Shown: positions 35,200 through 44,643, numbered from the stretch's first letter. The stretch is DNA of 64,000 nt from Clostridium beijerinckii (GCF_036699995.1 NZ_CP144906.1:853501-917500); one strand, 5' to 3'. A program made the numbers and translations. The notes: generated by a model not told the origin, from the sequence alone.

Positions 35200-35778
35200 A
35201 TGGAGAAAAAGTTAGGACGTCCTCGTAGCGAGAAAACTAAAAATGCAATTCTTTCCGCTGCCTATGATTTATTGCTTGAAAGTGGTTTTGGATCTGTTAC
35301 AATTGAAAAGATTGCTGAAAAAGCTGGAGTTAGTAAAGCTACTATTTATAAATGGTGGTCCAATAAGGCGGCTGTTGTTATGGATGCTTTTTTTGACGCA
35401 GCTGTTGTGAGACTCCCAGTTCCGGATACAGGATCAACTATGGATGATATAATAATTCAAGTAAATAACTTAGCAAATTTTCTAACTAGTCGTGAGGGGA
35501 AGGTAATTAATGAGATAATAGCAGAAGGACAATCTGATCAAAAATTAGCTGAAACATACCGAACAGTATACTTTAAGCCTCGTAGACTTGATTCAAGATA
35601 TATTCTAGAACGTGGTATTTCAAGGGGAGAACTAAAAGAGGATTTAGATATAGAATTAGTTATGGATTTAGTTTTTGGTCCATTATTTTACAGATTATTA
35701 ATAACAGGTGATATAGTAGATGAGAATTTTATAAGGAATATGGTCACTTGCGCCTTTAATGGTATAACTAAAAGTTAA
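35200..35778 (+). CDS. TetR-family transcriptional regulator
   Basis: This 192-residue protein has an N-terminal TetR helix-turn-helix (AAYDLLLESGFGSVTIEKIAEKAGVSKATIYKWWSNK, key residues about 18-55) and a C-terminal ligand domain of the TetR_C_16/C_33 kind (YILERGISRGELKEDLDIELVMDLVFGPLFYRLLI). It is divergent from the flavoprotein/MFS pair and probably represses it until a toxic ligand binds. It starts after AATGGAGGTAAC. Confidence 0.9.
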   Translation: MEKKLGRPRSEKTKNAILSAAYDLLLESGFGSVTIEKIAEKAGVSKATIYKWWSNKAAVVMDAFFDAAVVRLPVPDTGSTMDDIIIQVNNLANFLTSREGKVINEIIAEGQSDQKLAETYRTVYFKPRRLDSRYILERGISRGELKEDLDIELVMDLVFGPLFYRLLITGDIVDENFIRNMVTCAFNGITKS

Positions 35779-36020
35779 CATTGACGGTAATTTGATTAAG
35801 AAAATTCTAATAATACAGAAATTATTGATACTTTAGTCGGACATATTATGTTTTTTATTAAAATCATAGAAATATAAAATATAGATTTTATTGAAAGTTT
35901 ATATTAATTTACTTAGAATAAATCTAATAAATTAATATAGAATATATAGTGTAAAGCTAATGCATAGCTTGTGGTGAGTTCATCTATTTGATATAATCAT
36001 AAGAGTAAAAAATAACATAT

Positions 36021-36061
36021 AGTCAGTTCGAAAGCCTCCTGACTTAAAATAAAACTACGGT
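36021..36061 (+). ncRNA. Probable preQ1-I riboswitch aptamer upstream of queT
   Basis: AGTCAG (36021-36026) and CTGACT (36039-36044) form P1 around a 12-base loop TTCGAAAGCCTC. The loop opens with UUC and ends in the C that pairs with the ligand in preQ1-I RNAs. An A-rich strand TAAAATAAAACTACGG follows, like the AAAAAACUA tail of the B. subtilis element. P2 is not a textbook match (GCC with GGU is possible). QueT transporters are a known target of this riboswitch. Binding of preQ1 should switch the downstream gene off. The first half of this 511-base gap (35779-36020) shows nothing else. Confidence 0.68.
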
Positions 36062-36079
36062 TAAATAATTGATAATAGT

Positions 36080-36120
36080 AAAGATTAAATTAATTTGTGT
36101 TAATGGAATCTTTTATTTTT
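36080..36120 (+). terminator. First hairpin of the preQ1 expression platform
   Basis: AAAGATT pairs with AATCTTT, with inner ATTAA/TTAAT, followed by TTTTATTTTT. It is an intrinsic terminator 20 bases after the aptamer. Confidence 0.6.
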
Positions 36121-36133
36121 GTTGAGTATATTT

Positions 36134-36165
36134 ATCGTAGGATTTTTCCTGCGATTTTTTTATTT
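36134..36165 (+). terminator. Second terminator of the preQ1 leader, with antiterminator complementarity to the aptamer tail
   Basis: ATCGTAGGA pairs with TCCTGCGAT across four T residues, followed by seven T residues. Its left arm ATCGTAG is complementary to CTACGGT at the aptamer's 3' end (36055-36061, one G-U), so the unbound aptamer tail could act as antiterminator. Two terminators in series before one gene is unusual. Confidence 0.65.
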
Positions 36166-36289
36166 TCTAGGAATATATATTGAAGCAAAATTTGTGGAGA
36201 TTTTGTTCTTTGAGGGTACGGAAATTATGGGAAAGGTTGATTAAGCAGGTTACCTTTAAAAATATTATTAGTAAAATGGAGGAGTTTAT

Positions 36290-36799
36290 ATGAATAATAA
36301 TAATACAGTGAAAAGGCTAGTTAAAACAGCTATCATAGCCGCACTTTACGCAGTTATAACGCTTGTTCTGGCACCAATAAGCTATGGTCCTATACAATTT
36401 AGAGTCTCAGAGATAATGGTATTACTGGCATTTTTTGATCCGTTTTATATTGTAGGTCTTACTCTTGGATGTTTTATAGCAAATATTCTTGGACCTAATG
36501 GTTTAGCAGATATAATATTTGGTACTTTAGCAACATTTATTAGTGTTTATGCTGTCTCAATTACAGAAAGGTTTGTAAAGAATAAGAAAACATCATTAGT
36601 AATAGCATCGCTTTGGCCTACCATTTTTAATGGAGTAATAATTGGATGGATGCTTAACTATATTTATCAACTTCCACTTGTATTATCAATCGGAGAAGTT
36701 GCAATTGGTGAGTTTGTTGTTGTTACAATAGTTGGTGTACCAATTGTTAGGCTTTTACAAAATAAATATAGCAGTTTTCCTTTATTTTGTAAGAATTAA
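36290..36799 (+). CDS. queT: QueT family queuosine-precursor transporter (ECF S-component)
   Basis: This 169-residue membrane protein shows the QueT pattern: AIIAALYAVITLVLAPISYGPIQFRVSEIMVLLAFFDP near the N-terminus (key motif YGPIQFRVSE), GCFIANILGPNGLADIIFGTLAT in the middle and a GVPIVRLL end. It is the substrate-binding S-component for preQ1 or queuine and works with a shared ECF energising module encoded elsewhere. It starts after ATGGAGGAG, 125 bp after the riboswitch terminators. The tail after residue 158 is short and polar. Confidence 0.9.
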   Translation: MNNNNTVKRLVKTAIIAALYAVITLVLAPISYGPIQFRVSEIMVLLAFFDPFYIVGLTLGCFIANILGPNGLADIIFGTLATFISVYAVSITERFVKNKKTSLVIASLWPTIFNGVIIGWMLNYIYQLPLVLSIGEVAIGEFVVVTIVGVPIVRLLQNKYSSFPLFCKN

Positions 36800-36832
36800 G
36801 AATGAATATTTTTTACAAAATAGTATATATCA

Positions 36833-36873
36833 AAAGATATTGCAGTAGAGTTTTTATTGCAATATCTTTTTTT
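36833..36873 (+). terminator. Intrinsic terminator of queT
   Basis: AAAGATATTGCA pairs perfectly with TGCAATATCTTT (12 bp), followed by TTTTT. It lies 33 bp after the stop codon. Confidence 0.85.
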
Positions 36874-37324
36874 ACAAACAGTAATTTTGAAAACGGACTA
36901 CTAAAACAAATAGCATAGATATTAGAGAAGATAAATAAATATTTAGGATAAATAGATCCAGTAATATGATGTGTTTTCATGATAGTAAGCAGTTAAAATA
37001 AAAGAACTGTATCTATAAATGGAGCAGCTCATATTATTGGACTTTTAATTATTATATTAGAAAAAAGTGCATTACAATTGTTAAAATAGATCTATTATTG
37101 AAAGTAAAAGCACTTTATTAATAACAAAGAGTCAATAATAAACATAAATATAGCATATGTAGAATATTTATGAATAGTAATTTAAATGGATTTATAGATT
37201 AATCTTTACTGCTATATATGAATTATTGGAGAAATTATAATTAATTTTCAAGTTTGACATGAATATCCCCCTACTCTATAATTTAATTACACAATTTTTA
37301 AAAAACAAGGAAGCGAAAATTACT
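36874..37324. other. Long AT-rich intergenic stretch, no gene seen
   Basis: No open reading frame with a ribosome binding site is seen on either strand. AAAGTGC (about 37065) and GCACTTT (about 37110) could form a loop-rich stem. Nothing identifies a known RNA. An upstream ATG at 37259 in frame with the next gene lacks a ribosome binding site. Confidence 0.4.
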
Positions 37325-38536
37325 ATGATAAGTGTTATCGAAACTGCAATTATAACTATAATAATATCATTTATATCTGGATTACTGTTAGAGTATTATA
37401 AAAATCTGGCTCCTAAAATATTATGCAATATAGGAGAGGGTGTACCACTAGAATTAAACAACAAAAAATTATGTGCATATGTTCTTACTGTGAGAAACAT
37501 ATCAAATAAAACAATTCATAAGTTAACCTTAAATATACAAGGGTTACAAAATGATTTGAAAATTGGGGACGCTCAAATAACGAAAGGTTTGAAATTTGAT
37601 TCTTCAATAGAAGATAATATTTTAGATGTATATATACCTTTCTTAAGTAAAGATGATGAATTTTCAGCTACATTATATGTGGAAAGTAAATATGGAGAAT
37701 ATAAAAAGCCTGTGGTTACAATTAGATCACCTGAAAATTTTAAAGAGATACAATCAATTGAGCAAGGAGGAATAATATCCTCGTTACTTAACATGCCTAA
37801 AAATATAAAAAATTTACTTTGTAATATAACGAAGGATGATGCTTTAACTTCTAATAGAGGGCGCAGATCTACAGTAAATAAGGGACAAACTGCTAAGAAA
37901 ATATCTGGTAAAGAAAATAGTAAGAGATTTGGTAGAGATAAAAATTCATATAACAATAGAAAAGCCCTAATAGCTATTATATCAATCATTTTAATTATAA
38001 GCATTGGAGCATTAGGAGCATTATATTTTCAAGAGATGTCTACTAATGCAAAAACTTCAGATGAAAAAACTGAAGTTCAGAAGGAATCAACGAGTGAATC
38101 GCAGTCAGAAGGTGAACAGACTAAAAATGCAAATGAAAAAACGCCGACAAGTGGAAAAAATAAAAATTCTCCAGTAAAAGTTTCAGGTAATGAAGCAAAT
38201 AAAGATTCAGGCGCAAAGACACCACAAAATGGAGATACTGGAACTCCAGATACAAAGACACAAGCAGGTGGAGCATCGGGAAATTCAGATATGAAAACAT
38301 CAACAGATGCAAATAGTCAAAGTAATACAGATACAAAAGTATCAACAAGTGGTGGAACAAATGGAAGCACAAACTTAAAGCCTCCATCAGGCACATCAAG
38401 TGAAAATACAGATGCAAAAGCATCAACAAGTGGAGCAAATGGTAATACAGATCAGAAAACATCTACAGATGGAACTACTAAAAATGTGGATACAAAGTCA
38501 TCGGCAGGTGGGACAACTGCAAATTCAGGAAATTAG
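37325..38536 (+). CDS. Two-segment membrane protein with Thr/Ser/Gly repeat tail
   Basis: This 403-residue protein of unknown function has one hydrophobic segment at the very start (about 3-22), a beta-rich domain of about 120 residues, and a basic linker with ...GRRSTVNKGQTAKK. A second membrane segment follows (about 216-238). Its last 155 residues are low in complexity: a Ser/Thr/Gly/Asn/Lys tail made of degenerate units of 13-17 residues such as NTDTKVSTSGGTNGS, NTDAKASTSGANG and NTDQKTSTDGTTK. The tail looks like a wall-spanning or glycosylated stalk, but no LPXTG sorting motif ends it. The start is the ATG after AAGGAAGCG. No function is assigned. Confidence 0.75.
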   Translation: MISVIETAIITIIISFISGLLLEYYKNLAPKILCNIGEGVPLELNNKKLCAYVLTVRNISNKTIHKLTLNIQGLQNDLKIGDAQITKGLKFDSSIEDNILDVYIPFLSKDDEFSATLYVESKYGEYKKPVVTIRSPENFKEIQSIEQGGIISSLLNMPKNIKNLLCNITKDDALTSNRGRRSTVNKGQTAKKISGKENSKRFGRDKNSYNNRKALIAIISIILIISIGALGALYFQEMSTNAKTSDEKTEVQKESTSESQSEGEQTKNANEKTPTSGKNKNSPVKVSGNEANKDSGAKTPQNGDTGTPDTKTQAGGASGNSDMKTSTDANSQSNTDTKVSTSGGTNGSTNLKPPSGTSSENTDAKASTSGANGNTDQKTSTDGTTKNVDTKSSAGGTTANSGN

Positions 38537-38588
38537 TGTGAAATGTACTTTGTCAGAAGTAATATAACAGCAATCATTAAAAAATTAA

Positions 38589-38635
38589 CCTCTTCACTAT
38601 TATACATGAGGATATAATAGTGAAGGGGATTTTTT
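38589..38635 (+). terminator. Intrinsic terminator after the repeat-tailed protein
   Basis: CCTCTTCACTATTATA pairs with TATAATAGTGAAGGGG (16 bp, one G-U) around CATGAGGA, followed by six T residues. Confidence 0.9.
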
Positions 38636-38825
38636 ATATTATATTTTTAGAGTTTTATATCATGGTAAAGTAAGATCATCTTATTTATAAAAGCGTTATA
38701 TTTAAGAGAAATAGTTTAAAGTGAGAAATAAATGTGAATATTTTATATAAATAGTATACTAAGAATAAAGAATTAAACTATAATGGTTAATGTTAAGTTA
38801 ATATTATAAAAAATTGGAGATATAT

Positions 38826-39959
38826 ATGAATAAAATAGATACCTTAAAAATTTCAAACTACGATAAGTTTAGGTGCACAGCTGATAAGTGTAAATTCACA
38901 TGTTGTGAAGGATGGGATATTAGTGTAGATGACAATACATATAATAATTGGAAAAATGATAAAGCTAATAATATTTTAAGCAATGTAAAAGCAAAAAGAT
39001 GTGAAGGTAAAGATGAGTATTTTATAAATAAGAAAACAAATGAAGCATGCCCACTTTTAGACAGCCATGGATTATGCAATATAGTAAAAGATCATGGGGA
39101 AAATTATTTATCTTTAACATGCCAAATGTTTCCTAGAATAGAAAATGTTTTTAAGGATAGAAGAGAGTTTTCATTATCGTGTTCATGTCCAGAAGTATTA
39201 GAGCTTATAGGTAGTGAGACTGGCAAAATAAATATGACTTCAGAAAGTCATAATAATTTAGAAAGTAATGCGTTAGAAATTAAAGTTAGAGAAACCGTCA
39301 TAAACATAATACAGCAAGAAAAATTCTTACTAGAAGATAAGCTTATTATTAGCTTTCAAATGCTATCGACTATTTTAGAAAATGAGAATCTTGGAGAAGA
39401 TGTTTTATTAAAAGAATTAGAAAAGTATAAGGATAGGAATTATGTAAAAGAGATTATTGACATGTATAAGGAAATAAAGATAAACACAAATGACTCCGTT
39501 GAGGAAGTCAATAATCTATTTTTAGATATCATAGAGAATTATAAAGACGTTTCTGTTTTCAATATTCTTTTAAAAGATATTGCTAATTTCGCGGAAAATG
39601 CTAAAATTAAAAAACTTTCATCTAAATGGAATGATTATAAAAGTTTATTCGAGCGATATAGCAGCTTTATTGAAAATTGCATTATATCTAAAATTTTTAG
39701 CAATTGTATCAGTGATGATATAGAAGAGATGATTATTTCATTCCAAATGATTATATTAGAGTATTTATTGTTAAGGTATTCCTTATTCTTAAAATATTGC
39801 ATGGGCAATAAAATAGATGAGGAAGACATAAAGAATTACACTGTAGCTTTTTCAAGAATAATAGGTAATAATACTGATGCTATGATAGAATTCATTAGGG
39901 ATGGTTTTGGAGATGATATTTTAGAGATTGGATATTTGTGTTTTATAACTTTAGTTTAA
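38826..39959 (+). CDS. fliB: FliB-type flagellin lysine N-methylase homologue
   Basis: This 377-residue protein shows the FliB/YkgJ-type cysteine signature: CTADKCKFTCCEGWDIS near residue 17, ACPLLDSHGLCNI near 74, LTCQMFPR near 95 and SLSCSCPEVLEL near 113. FliB methylates lysines of flagellin in Salmonella and the clustered cysteines probably bind iron and sulfur. The start is the ATG six bases after TTGGAG. No flagellin or flagellar gene is nearby, so either its target lies elsewhere or it modifies another protein. The C-terminal half is mostly helical and typical for the family. Confidence 0.82.
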   Translation: MNKIDTLKISNYDKFRCTADKCKFTCCEGWDISVDDNTYNNWKNDKANNILSNVKAKRCEGKDEYFINKKTNEACPLLDSHGLCNIVKDHGENYLSLTCQMFPRIENVFKDRREFSLSCSCPEVLELIGSETGKINMTSESHNNLESNALEIKVRETVINIIQQEKFLLEDKLIISFQMLSTILENENLGEDVLLKELEKYKDRNYVKEIIDMYKEIKINTNDSVEEVNNLFLDIIENYKDVSVFNILLKDIANFAENAKIKKLSSKWNDYKSLFERYSSFIENCIISKIFSNCISDDIEEMIISFQMIILEYLLLRYSLFLKYCMGNKIDEEDIKNYTVAFSRIIGNNTDAMIEFIRDGFGDDILEIGYLCFITLV

Positions 39960-40119
39960 TATTACAAAAAATATAAAAATAAGTATTTCTTATACTGATA
40001 TCATTCTTATTTATATAGAACATTGGATTTATCTTTAATATGCTTTATAATTAAACTTATAATCACAAAAAGTCTAAATTAGTATAAGATTCAAAGTCTT
40101 TACTGAATTTGTGAAATTC

Positions 40120-40160
40120 TGACACTGGATTATTTTAGGAGACATAATAATCCAGTGTCA
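40120..40160. other. Perfect 15-bp hairpin without T-run
   Basis: TGACACTGGATTATT (40120-40134) and AATAATCCAGTGTCA (40146-40160) are exact reverse complements around TTAGGAGACAT. Neither side has a T-run, so simple termination is doubtful. It may be an operator or a structured RNA. It is the only feature in the 334-base gap between fliB and the next gene. Confidence 0.6.
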
Positions 40161-40293
40161 ATTTGGTAACACGTTTATAATGATATATATGCCATAATTT
40201 TAGAATTAGGTGGCATTATGTTTTATTTTAAATATAAAACTGTAGAATATTGCAAGATATATTTAGTATAATGGAGTGTATGAGGTGATGTTT

Positions 40294-42723
40294 TTGAAGT
40301 TAAACATTTTTTTTTGCTTGATACTATTATTATCTGCGTTAACATTAATTTATATAGGATATTTTTCATGGAAAAAAGATAAATTATATGTTTCAATGTC
40401 TTTGATTCCTGTATCAATTTATGCACTAGGATATGGATTTGAAATATTATGTACAAGCATCGAAGGAGTGAAATTCTGGATTAAAATAGAATACTTAGGT
40501 ATTCCATTTATAGCTGTATGTTGGTTAATGCTTGCACTTAACTTTACAGGGTATAAAGAGAAGTTTAAAAGGAATACTCTATCATTACTATATATAATAC
40601 CTTCAATTACATTTATTCTGAATTGTACGAATGATTTTCATCATCTATTCTATAAAGAACTATATATGAATGATACTGGAGTTTTTCCAATAGTAGGCAT
40701 AATAGAAGGGCCATGGTATTGGATACATATTGCTTATACATACATTCTAATGATTGCAGGGTTAATATTTTTTGTATCAGCATATTTAAAATCAGCATCA
40801 ATTATTAGAAAACAAATTTTGCTTATAATAGTTGCATGGGTAATTCCGTGGGGATCGGATATCATTTATATATCGAAGCTTTTACCATTTACTCTTGATT
40901 TATCTCCATTTACGCTTGCTTTTTCAGGAATAATTTATAGTTTTGCCATATTAAGATTTAAATTTTTAGAGCTTACACCAATAGCGTTAAACAAAGTATT
41001 TTCCAGTATGCTAGAAGGTGTTATAATATTGGATTCTGAAAATAATATAGTAAATTTTAATGATTCAGCCAAAAATATTATTCTAGAGTTAAGAGAAATA
41101 GGTCAAGGAGAACACAAGATTGATGAAGTATTTAGGAAACACGAAACATTATTAAATGTTATAAAGAATGGTTTCAGTAATGAAAGATTGATGAGCATAA
41201 GTTATGAAGAACAGCTAAAATATTATAAGATAAATATTAATAATATATCTGAAAATAATGGTAAGATAATTGGTAAAATACTAATTTTAACTGATATTAC
41301 TGAGATTGAAGTGCAAAGAAAAAAAGTATATGATAATGCAAAATTTCTTCAAACACTTATTGATGCTATTCCTAATCCCATATATTCTAAGGATGAATTT
41401 GGAGTATATAATCATTGTAATGTAGCATTTACAGAATTTTTGGGAATGAGTAAAGAAGAATTCTTGGGAAGTACCGTTTATAATATTTTCGAAAAGGAAC
41501 TAGCTGAAGTTTATAGTAATTCAGATAAGAATATAATGAGTGAAAAGCAATCTCAAGCTTATGAAGAACGACTTACACATAAAGATGGCACATATCATGA
41601 TGTAATCTTTAATAAATCAGTTGTTGTAAATGAAGATGATAAAGTTAAAGGATTAGTTGGTGTTATAATAGACACTACTGAACAAAAAAAGAGCAAGGAA
41701 AAGATAAGTAAATTATTAAAATTAAAAGAGTCTATGCTGAAAATAGGGTACTCAATTAACGAGATATCAAATATTAATAATTTACTACAATTAATATTGA
41801 ATGAAGTTATTAATTGCATAGACAGCAGAAGTTGTGGGTCAGTATTGCTTCTAGATAAAGATAAAAGTTTAAAAATAGCTGTGGCTAAAGGCTATAGCTT
41901 GGAGGATATTAAAGCATTCGAATTAAAGTATGAAGAGCACTTTGCATGGGCTAATGAGAGAAATAATATAGATAAAACAACTATTTTCAATGATATTCAT
42001 AAAATAGAAAATATAAAAATGCTAGATACGGCAGAGGGAATAAAAATAAAATCTATTATCAGTTCACCTATTATTATAGATGGTGAATTATATGGATTTT
42101 TGAATATTGATAGTATTTACAATAATTGTTTTAATGAAGGAGATTTGGAATTAATGGAATACATGAGAAATCAAGTTTCTGTTGCAATTACTAATCATAA
42201 ACTTCATGAGAGAACTTTATATTTATCTAGATATGATAAATTAACTAATGTATGTAACAGAACGTGGTTTGAACAATTAATTCACAGTGAAATTTATAAT
42301 GAAGATAAGAATATAGAAGAATTTTTCCTTGTAGTTTTTGACTTAAATGATTTAAAGCTTGTTAATGATAACTATGGCCACTTGGCTGGGGACGAATTAA
42401 TTAAGGAATTTTCAAAAGGCTTAAATGCTTTGGCTGGAGAGGGAGATATTATAGGAAGATTTGGTGGAGATGAATTTGTAGGAATCTTTTTGAATTCAGA
42501 TTTAGTAAGTTTAACTAATAAGCTGGAAGAACTGATTAGAAAGTTTAGAGACTGTCCACTAGTATTTGAAGGAAACAAAATTGTTTGTAGTTATAGCTAT
42601 GGTATTGCTAACTTCCCAAGAGAAGGAATGGAATTTAATGAATTAATAAAGAGCGCTGATAGACGTATGTATGAGTATAAGCGCAAACTAAAAAGTAAAA
42701 GAGCATTATTAATAGGTGTATAA
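40294..42723 (+). CDS. Membrane diguanylate cyclase with 7TM, PAS and GAF sensors
   Basis: This 809-residue protein has seven membrane helices in the first 225 residues (HisKA_7TM type, with WKKDKLYVSMSLIPVSIYALGY). A PAS-like region (about 235-335), a second PAS domain (about 345-465; DAIPNPIYSKDEFGVYNHCN), a GAF domain (about 485-630) and a C-terminal GGDEF domain follow, with intact GGDEF at 724-728 (GRFGGDEFVGIF). It should make cyclic di-GMP from GTP. An RxxD inhibitory site is not present before GGDEF. A frame exists from a GTG at 40276, but the GAGGTGAT site best matches the TTG at 40294. Cognate signals are unknown. Confidence 0.9.
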   Translation: MKLNIFFCLILLLSALTLIYIGYFSWKKDKLYVSMSLIPVSIYALGYGFEILCTSIEGVKFWIKIEYLGIPFIAVCWLMLALNFTGYKEKFKRNTLSLLYIIPSITFILNCTNDFHHLFYKELYMNDTGVFPIVGIIEGPWYWIHIAYTYILMIAGLIFFVSAYLKSASIIRKQILLIIVAWVIPWGSDIIYISKLLPFTLDLSPFTLAFSGIIYSFAILRFKFLELTPIALNKVFSSMLEGVIILDSENNIVNFNDSAKNIILELREIGQGEHKIDEVFRKHETLLNVIKNGFSNERLMSISYEEQLKYYKININNISENNGKIIGKILILTDITEIEVQRKKVYDNAKFLQTLIDAIPNPIYSKDEFGVYNHCNVAFTEFLGMSKEEFLGSTVYNIFEKELAEVYSNSDKNIMSEKQSQAYEERLTHKDGTYHDVIFNKSVVVNEDDKVKGLVGVIIDTTEQKKSKEKISKLLKLKESMLKIGYSINEISNINNLLQLILNEVINCIDSRSCGSVLLLDKDKSLKIAVAKGYSLEDIKAFELKYEEHFAWANERNNIDKTTIFNDIHKIENIKMLDTAEGIKIKSIISSPIIIDGELYGFLNIDSIYNNCFNEGDLELMEYMRNQVSVAITNHKLHERTLYLSRYDKLTNVCNRTWFEQLIHSEIYNEDKNIEEFFLVVFDLNDLKLVNDNYGHLAGDELIKEFSKGLNALAGEGDIIGRFGGDEFVGIFLNSDLVSLTNKLEELIRKFRDCPLVFEGNKIVCSYSYGIANFPREGMEFNELIKSADRRMYEYKRKLKSKRALLIGV

Positions 42724-42727
42724 TAAA

Positions 42728-42777
42728 AATGATCAATGATTTTTAAATGTGAATCATTGGTCATTTTTAATTTTTTA
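42728..42777 (+). terminator. Intrinsic terminator of the diguanylate cyclase gene
   Basis: AATGATCAATGATT pairs with AATCATTGGTCATT (14 bp, G-U pairs), followed by TTTAATTTTTT. Confidence 0.85.
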
Positions 42778-42948
42778 TATTTTGATTAATATGGGAATGA
42801 GTGATAGCGCTCATAAAAATCTAAATAATAATTAGATTTTATATTGATCATTTAAGTTGTAAATTAGATATAAAAAGTAGAACAATACAAATAATTGGGA
42901 ATTTGCTGTATAATTTATATATACTAATAAAAAAGCAAGGAGGTTAAA

Positions 42949-44643
42949 ATGAAAAAATACAGGCAGATTATAAGAAGAAGAATATTTTTATCAATGATAT
43001 CTAACCCAATATTTGTATTTATATATTGTGTTTCGCTTTATGAGTTATATACGATTTCTAGGTTTGGAAGATTTCATAATAACACTATTATATTTCTTGG
43101 ATGTATAACATTACTTTTAGCGTGGCTTATATATGTAATAATAAGAAGTATAAGAAACCCTATAAGTGTGCCACAACAGATTATAGAAAAATATAAATTT
43201 AATGAAAGTAATATAAAAGTTTTACAAGAAGACGAACTAGAGGTAGATTTTCAAGATATAAAGTCATTCAGAATAAATAGAAAATATGCTGTTATAACAC
43301 TTAGAAATAGAGACATATTAGTTTTAAGTATGATAGATAGAACAGATGAAGAAATAGGCATAATAAAGAAGAGCTTGAATGATGGAAAGATTTTTAAATC
43401 AAATTATAAAACTATATGGATCTATATAGCTATGATAGTTATAGCTGCTGCAACATTATTTTACGGAGCAAAAATATATAATGATACAATAAGCTATAAT
43501 GGAAAACTTTCATGGTTTTTAAGTGATTTGAAAAACAAAAAGAAAGTGAAGTTCGAACATAACAATATATATGAAAATGGAATAGAAGGTATTTTCACAG
43601 ACATTAATAAAGAAATTCATATGCCAGATAAATTGTATGTTTCAAGTAACTTTAATCTAAATTTTAATTCGGATGGAACAATTACGTTGTTTGATACATA
43701 TCTTTATGGAAAAGATAATAAGGGTAAGTTAGAAAGTTATTTAATAAGTTATAATAGCGACAAATCAGATAAAATAACAATATATTTAAATGGACATGTA
43801 AATGCTGATTATAATGAAGATAAATTGTTAGAGCCATTGCTAAGTACAATGAAAGCTATCCCACTTAAGGATACAGTGAGCAAATGGAATGAAAATAAAT
43901 ATGGGATTCTTTATTACGGTAATCGAAGTTTTGGATATAATACTGATGGAATTACTTATATTAATCCAGAAGGGGGCACAAAAGCAGCTTCAAATGCATC
44001 TTCAGAGATAATAGGCTATGCTGTTTCAGTATTCGTACCTAGTAAAGAAAAAATATATACTCCAGCTAGATATATTCTAACAGAAGATTTAAATAACATT
44101 AAGGCGCATACGCCTTTAAAAGAAGACAAAGATAAAAGTAGTTCTCAAAAATCAAATAATCAGGATGAATTTTATATGTCTGATCAAGTTGGTTATAGGT
44201 TAGAAGTGACTGGGGCTGCAGCTGGAAGCAGATCGTATTCTTTGAAGAGCACAATTAATGGGGGAAATACATGGAAAATTGTAAATGAAGATCCTTTTGC
44301 AGGGAAAACAGGAGTGGCAGCTGGAATAAGTTTTTTGAATGATAAACTTGGTTTTTTATGTTTGTCTCATAGTGGTGGCAGTAATGGAGAATTGTATCGT
44401 ACCGAGGATGGCGGTGTATCTTATAAAAAAGTAAGTTTTCCAGAGAGAAAAGTAACACTAGATAATGGGGAAAAATATAATCCTTTTGATTTGCCAGATA
44501 TGCCTTATGAGCAAGATGGAATCCTTAATGTTTTAATAGGTCAAGGATCTGATGGAGATTATAATGGAGGATGCAAGGCTTTGTATGAATCAAAAGATGA
44601 AGGGTTAACATGGGAATATGTAAAAGAAGTTGATAGTAAATGA
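42949..44643 (+). CDS. Membrane protein with C-terminal Asp-box (BNR-like) repeats
   Basis: This 564-residue protein has two N-terminal membrane segments (about 15-35 and 45-65), a small cytoplasmic PH-like segment (LQEDELEVDFQDIKSFRINRKYAV, key part about 90-130), and a third membrane segment (about 162-180). The long outer part ends in three Asp-box-like motifs: STINGGNTWKIV near 432, YRTEDGGVSYKKV near 487 and YESKDEGLTWEYV near 548. Asp-boxes mark beta-propeller blades in sialidases and Ycf48-like proteins, but catalytic sialidase residues are not visible. The start follows GCAAGGAGG. Its function is unknown; it may bind sugars or proteins at the surface. Confidence 0.75.
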   Translation: MKKYRQIIRRRIFLSMISNPIFVFIYCVSLYELYTISRFGRFHNNTIIFLGCITLLLAWLIYVIIRSIRNPISVPQQIIEKYKFNESNIKVLQEDELEVDFQDIKSFRINRKYAVITLRNRDILVLSMIDRTDEEIGIIKKSLNDGKIFKSNYKTIWIYIAMIVIAAATLFYGAKIYNDTISYNGKLSWFLSDLKNKKKVKFEHNNIYENGIEGIFTDINKEIHMPDKLYVSSNFNLNFNSDGTITLFDTYLYGKDNKGKLESYLISYNSDKSDKITIYLNGHVNADYNEDKLLEPLLSTMKAIPLKDTVSKWNENKYGILYYGNRSFGYNTDGITYINPEGGTKAASNASSEIIGYAVSVFVPSKEKIYTPARYILTEDLNNIKAHTPLKEDKDKSSSQKSNNQDEFYMSDQVGYRLEVTGAAAGSRSYSLKSTINGGNTWKIVNEDPFAGKTGVAAGISFLNDKLGFLCLSHSGGSNGELYRTEDGGVSYKKVSFPERKVTLDNGEKYNPFDLPDMPYEQDGILNVLIGQGSDGDYNGGCKALYESKDEGLTWEYVKEVDSK

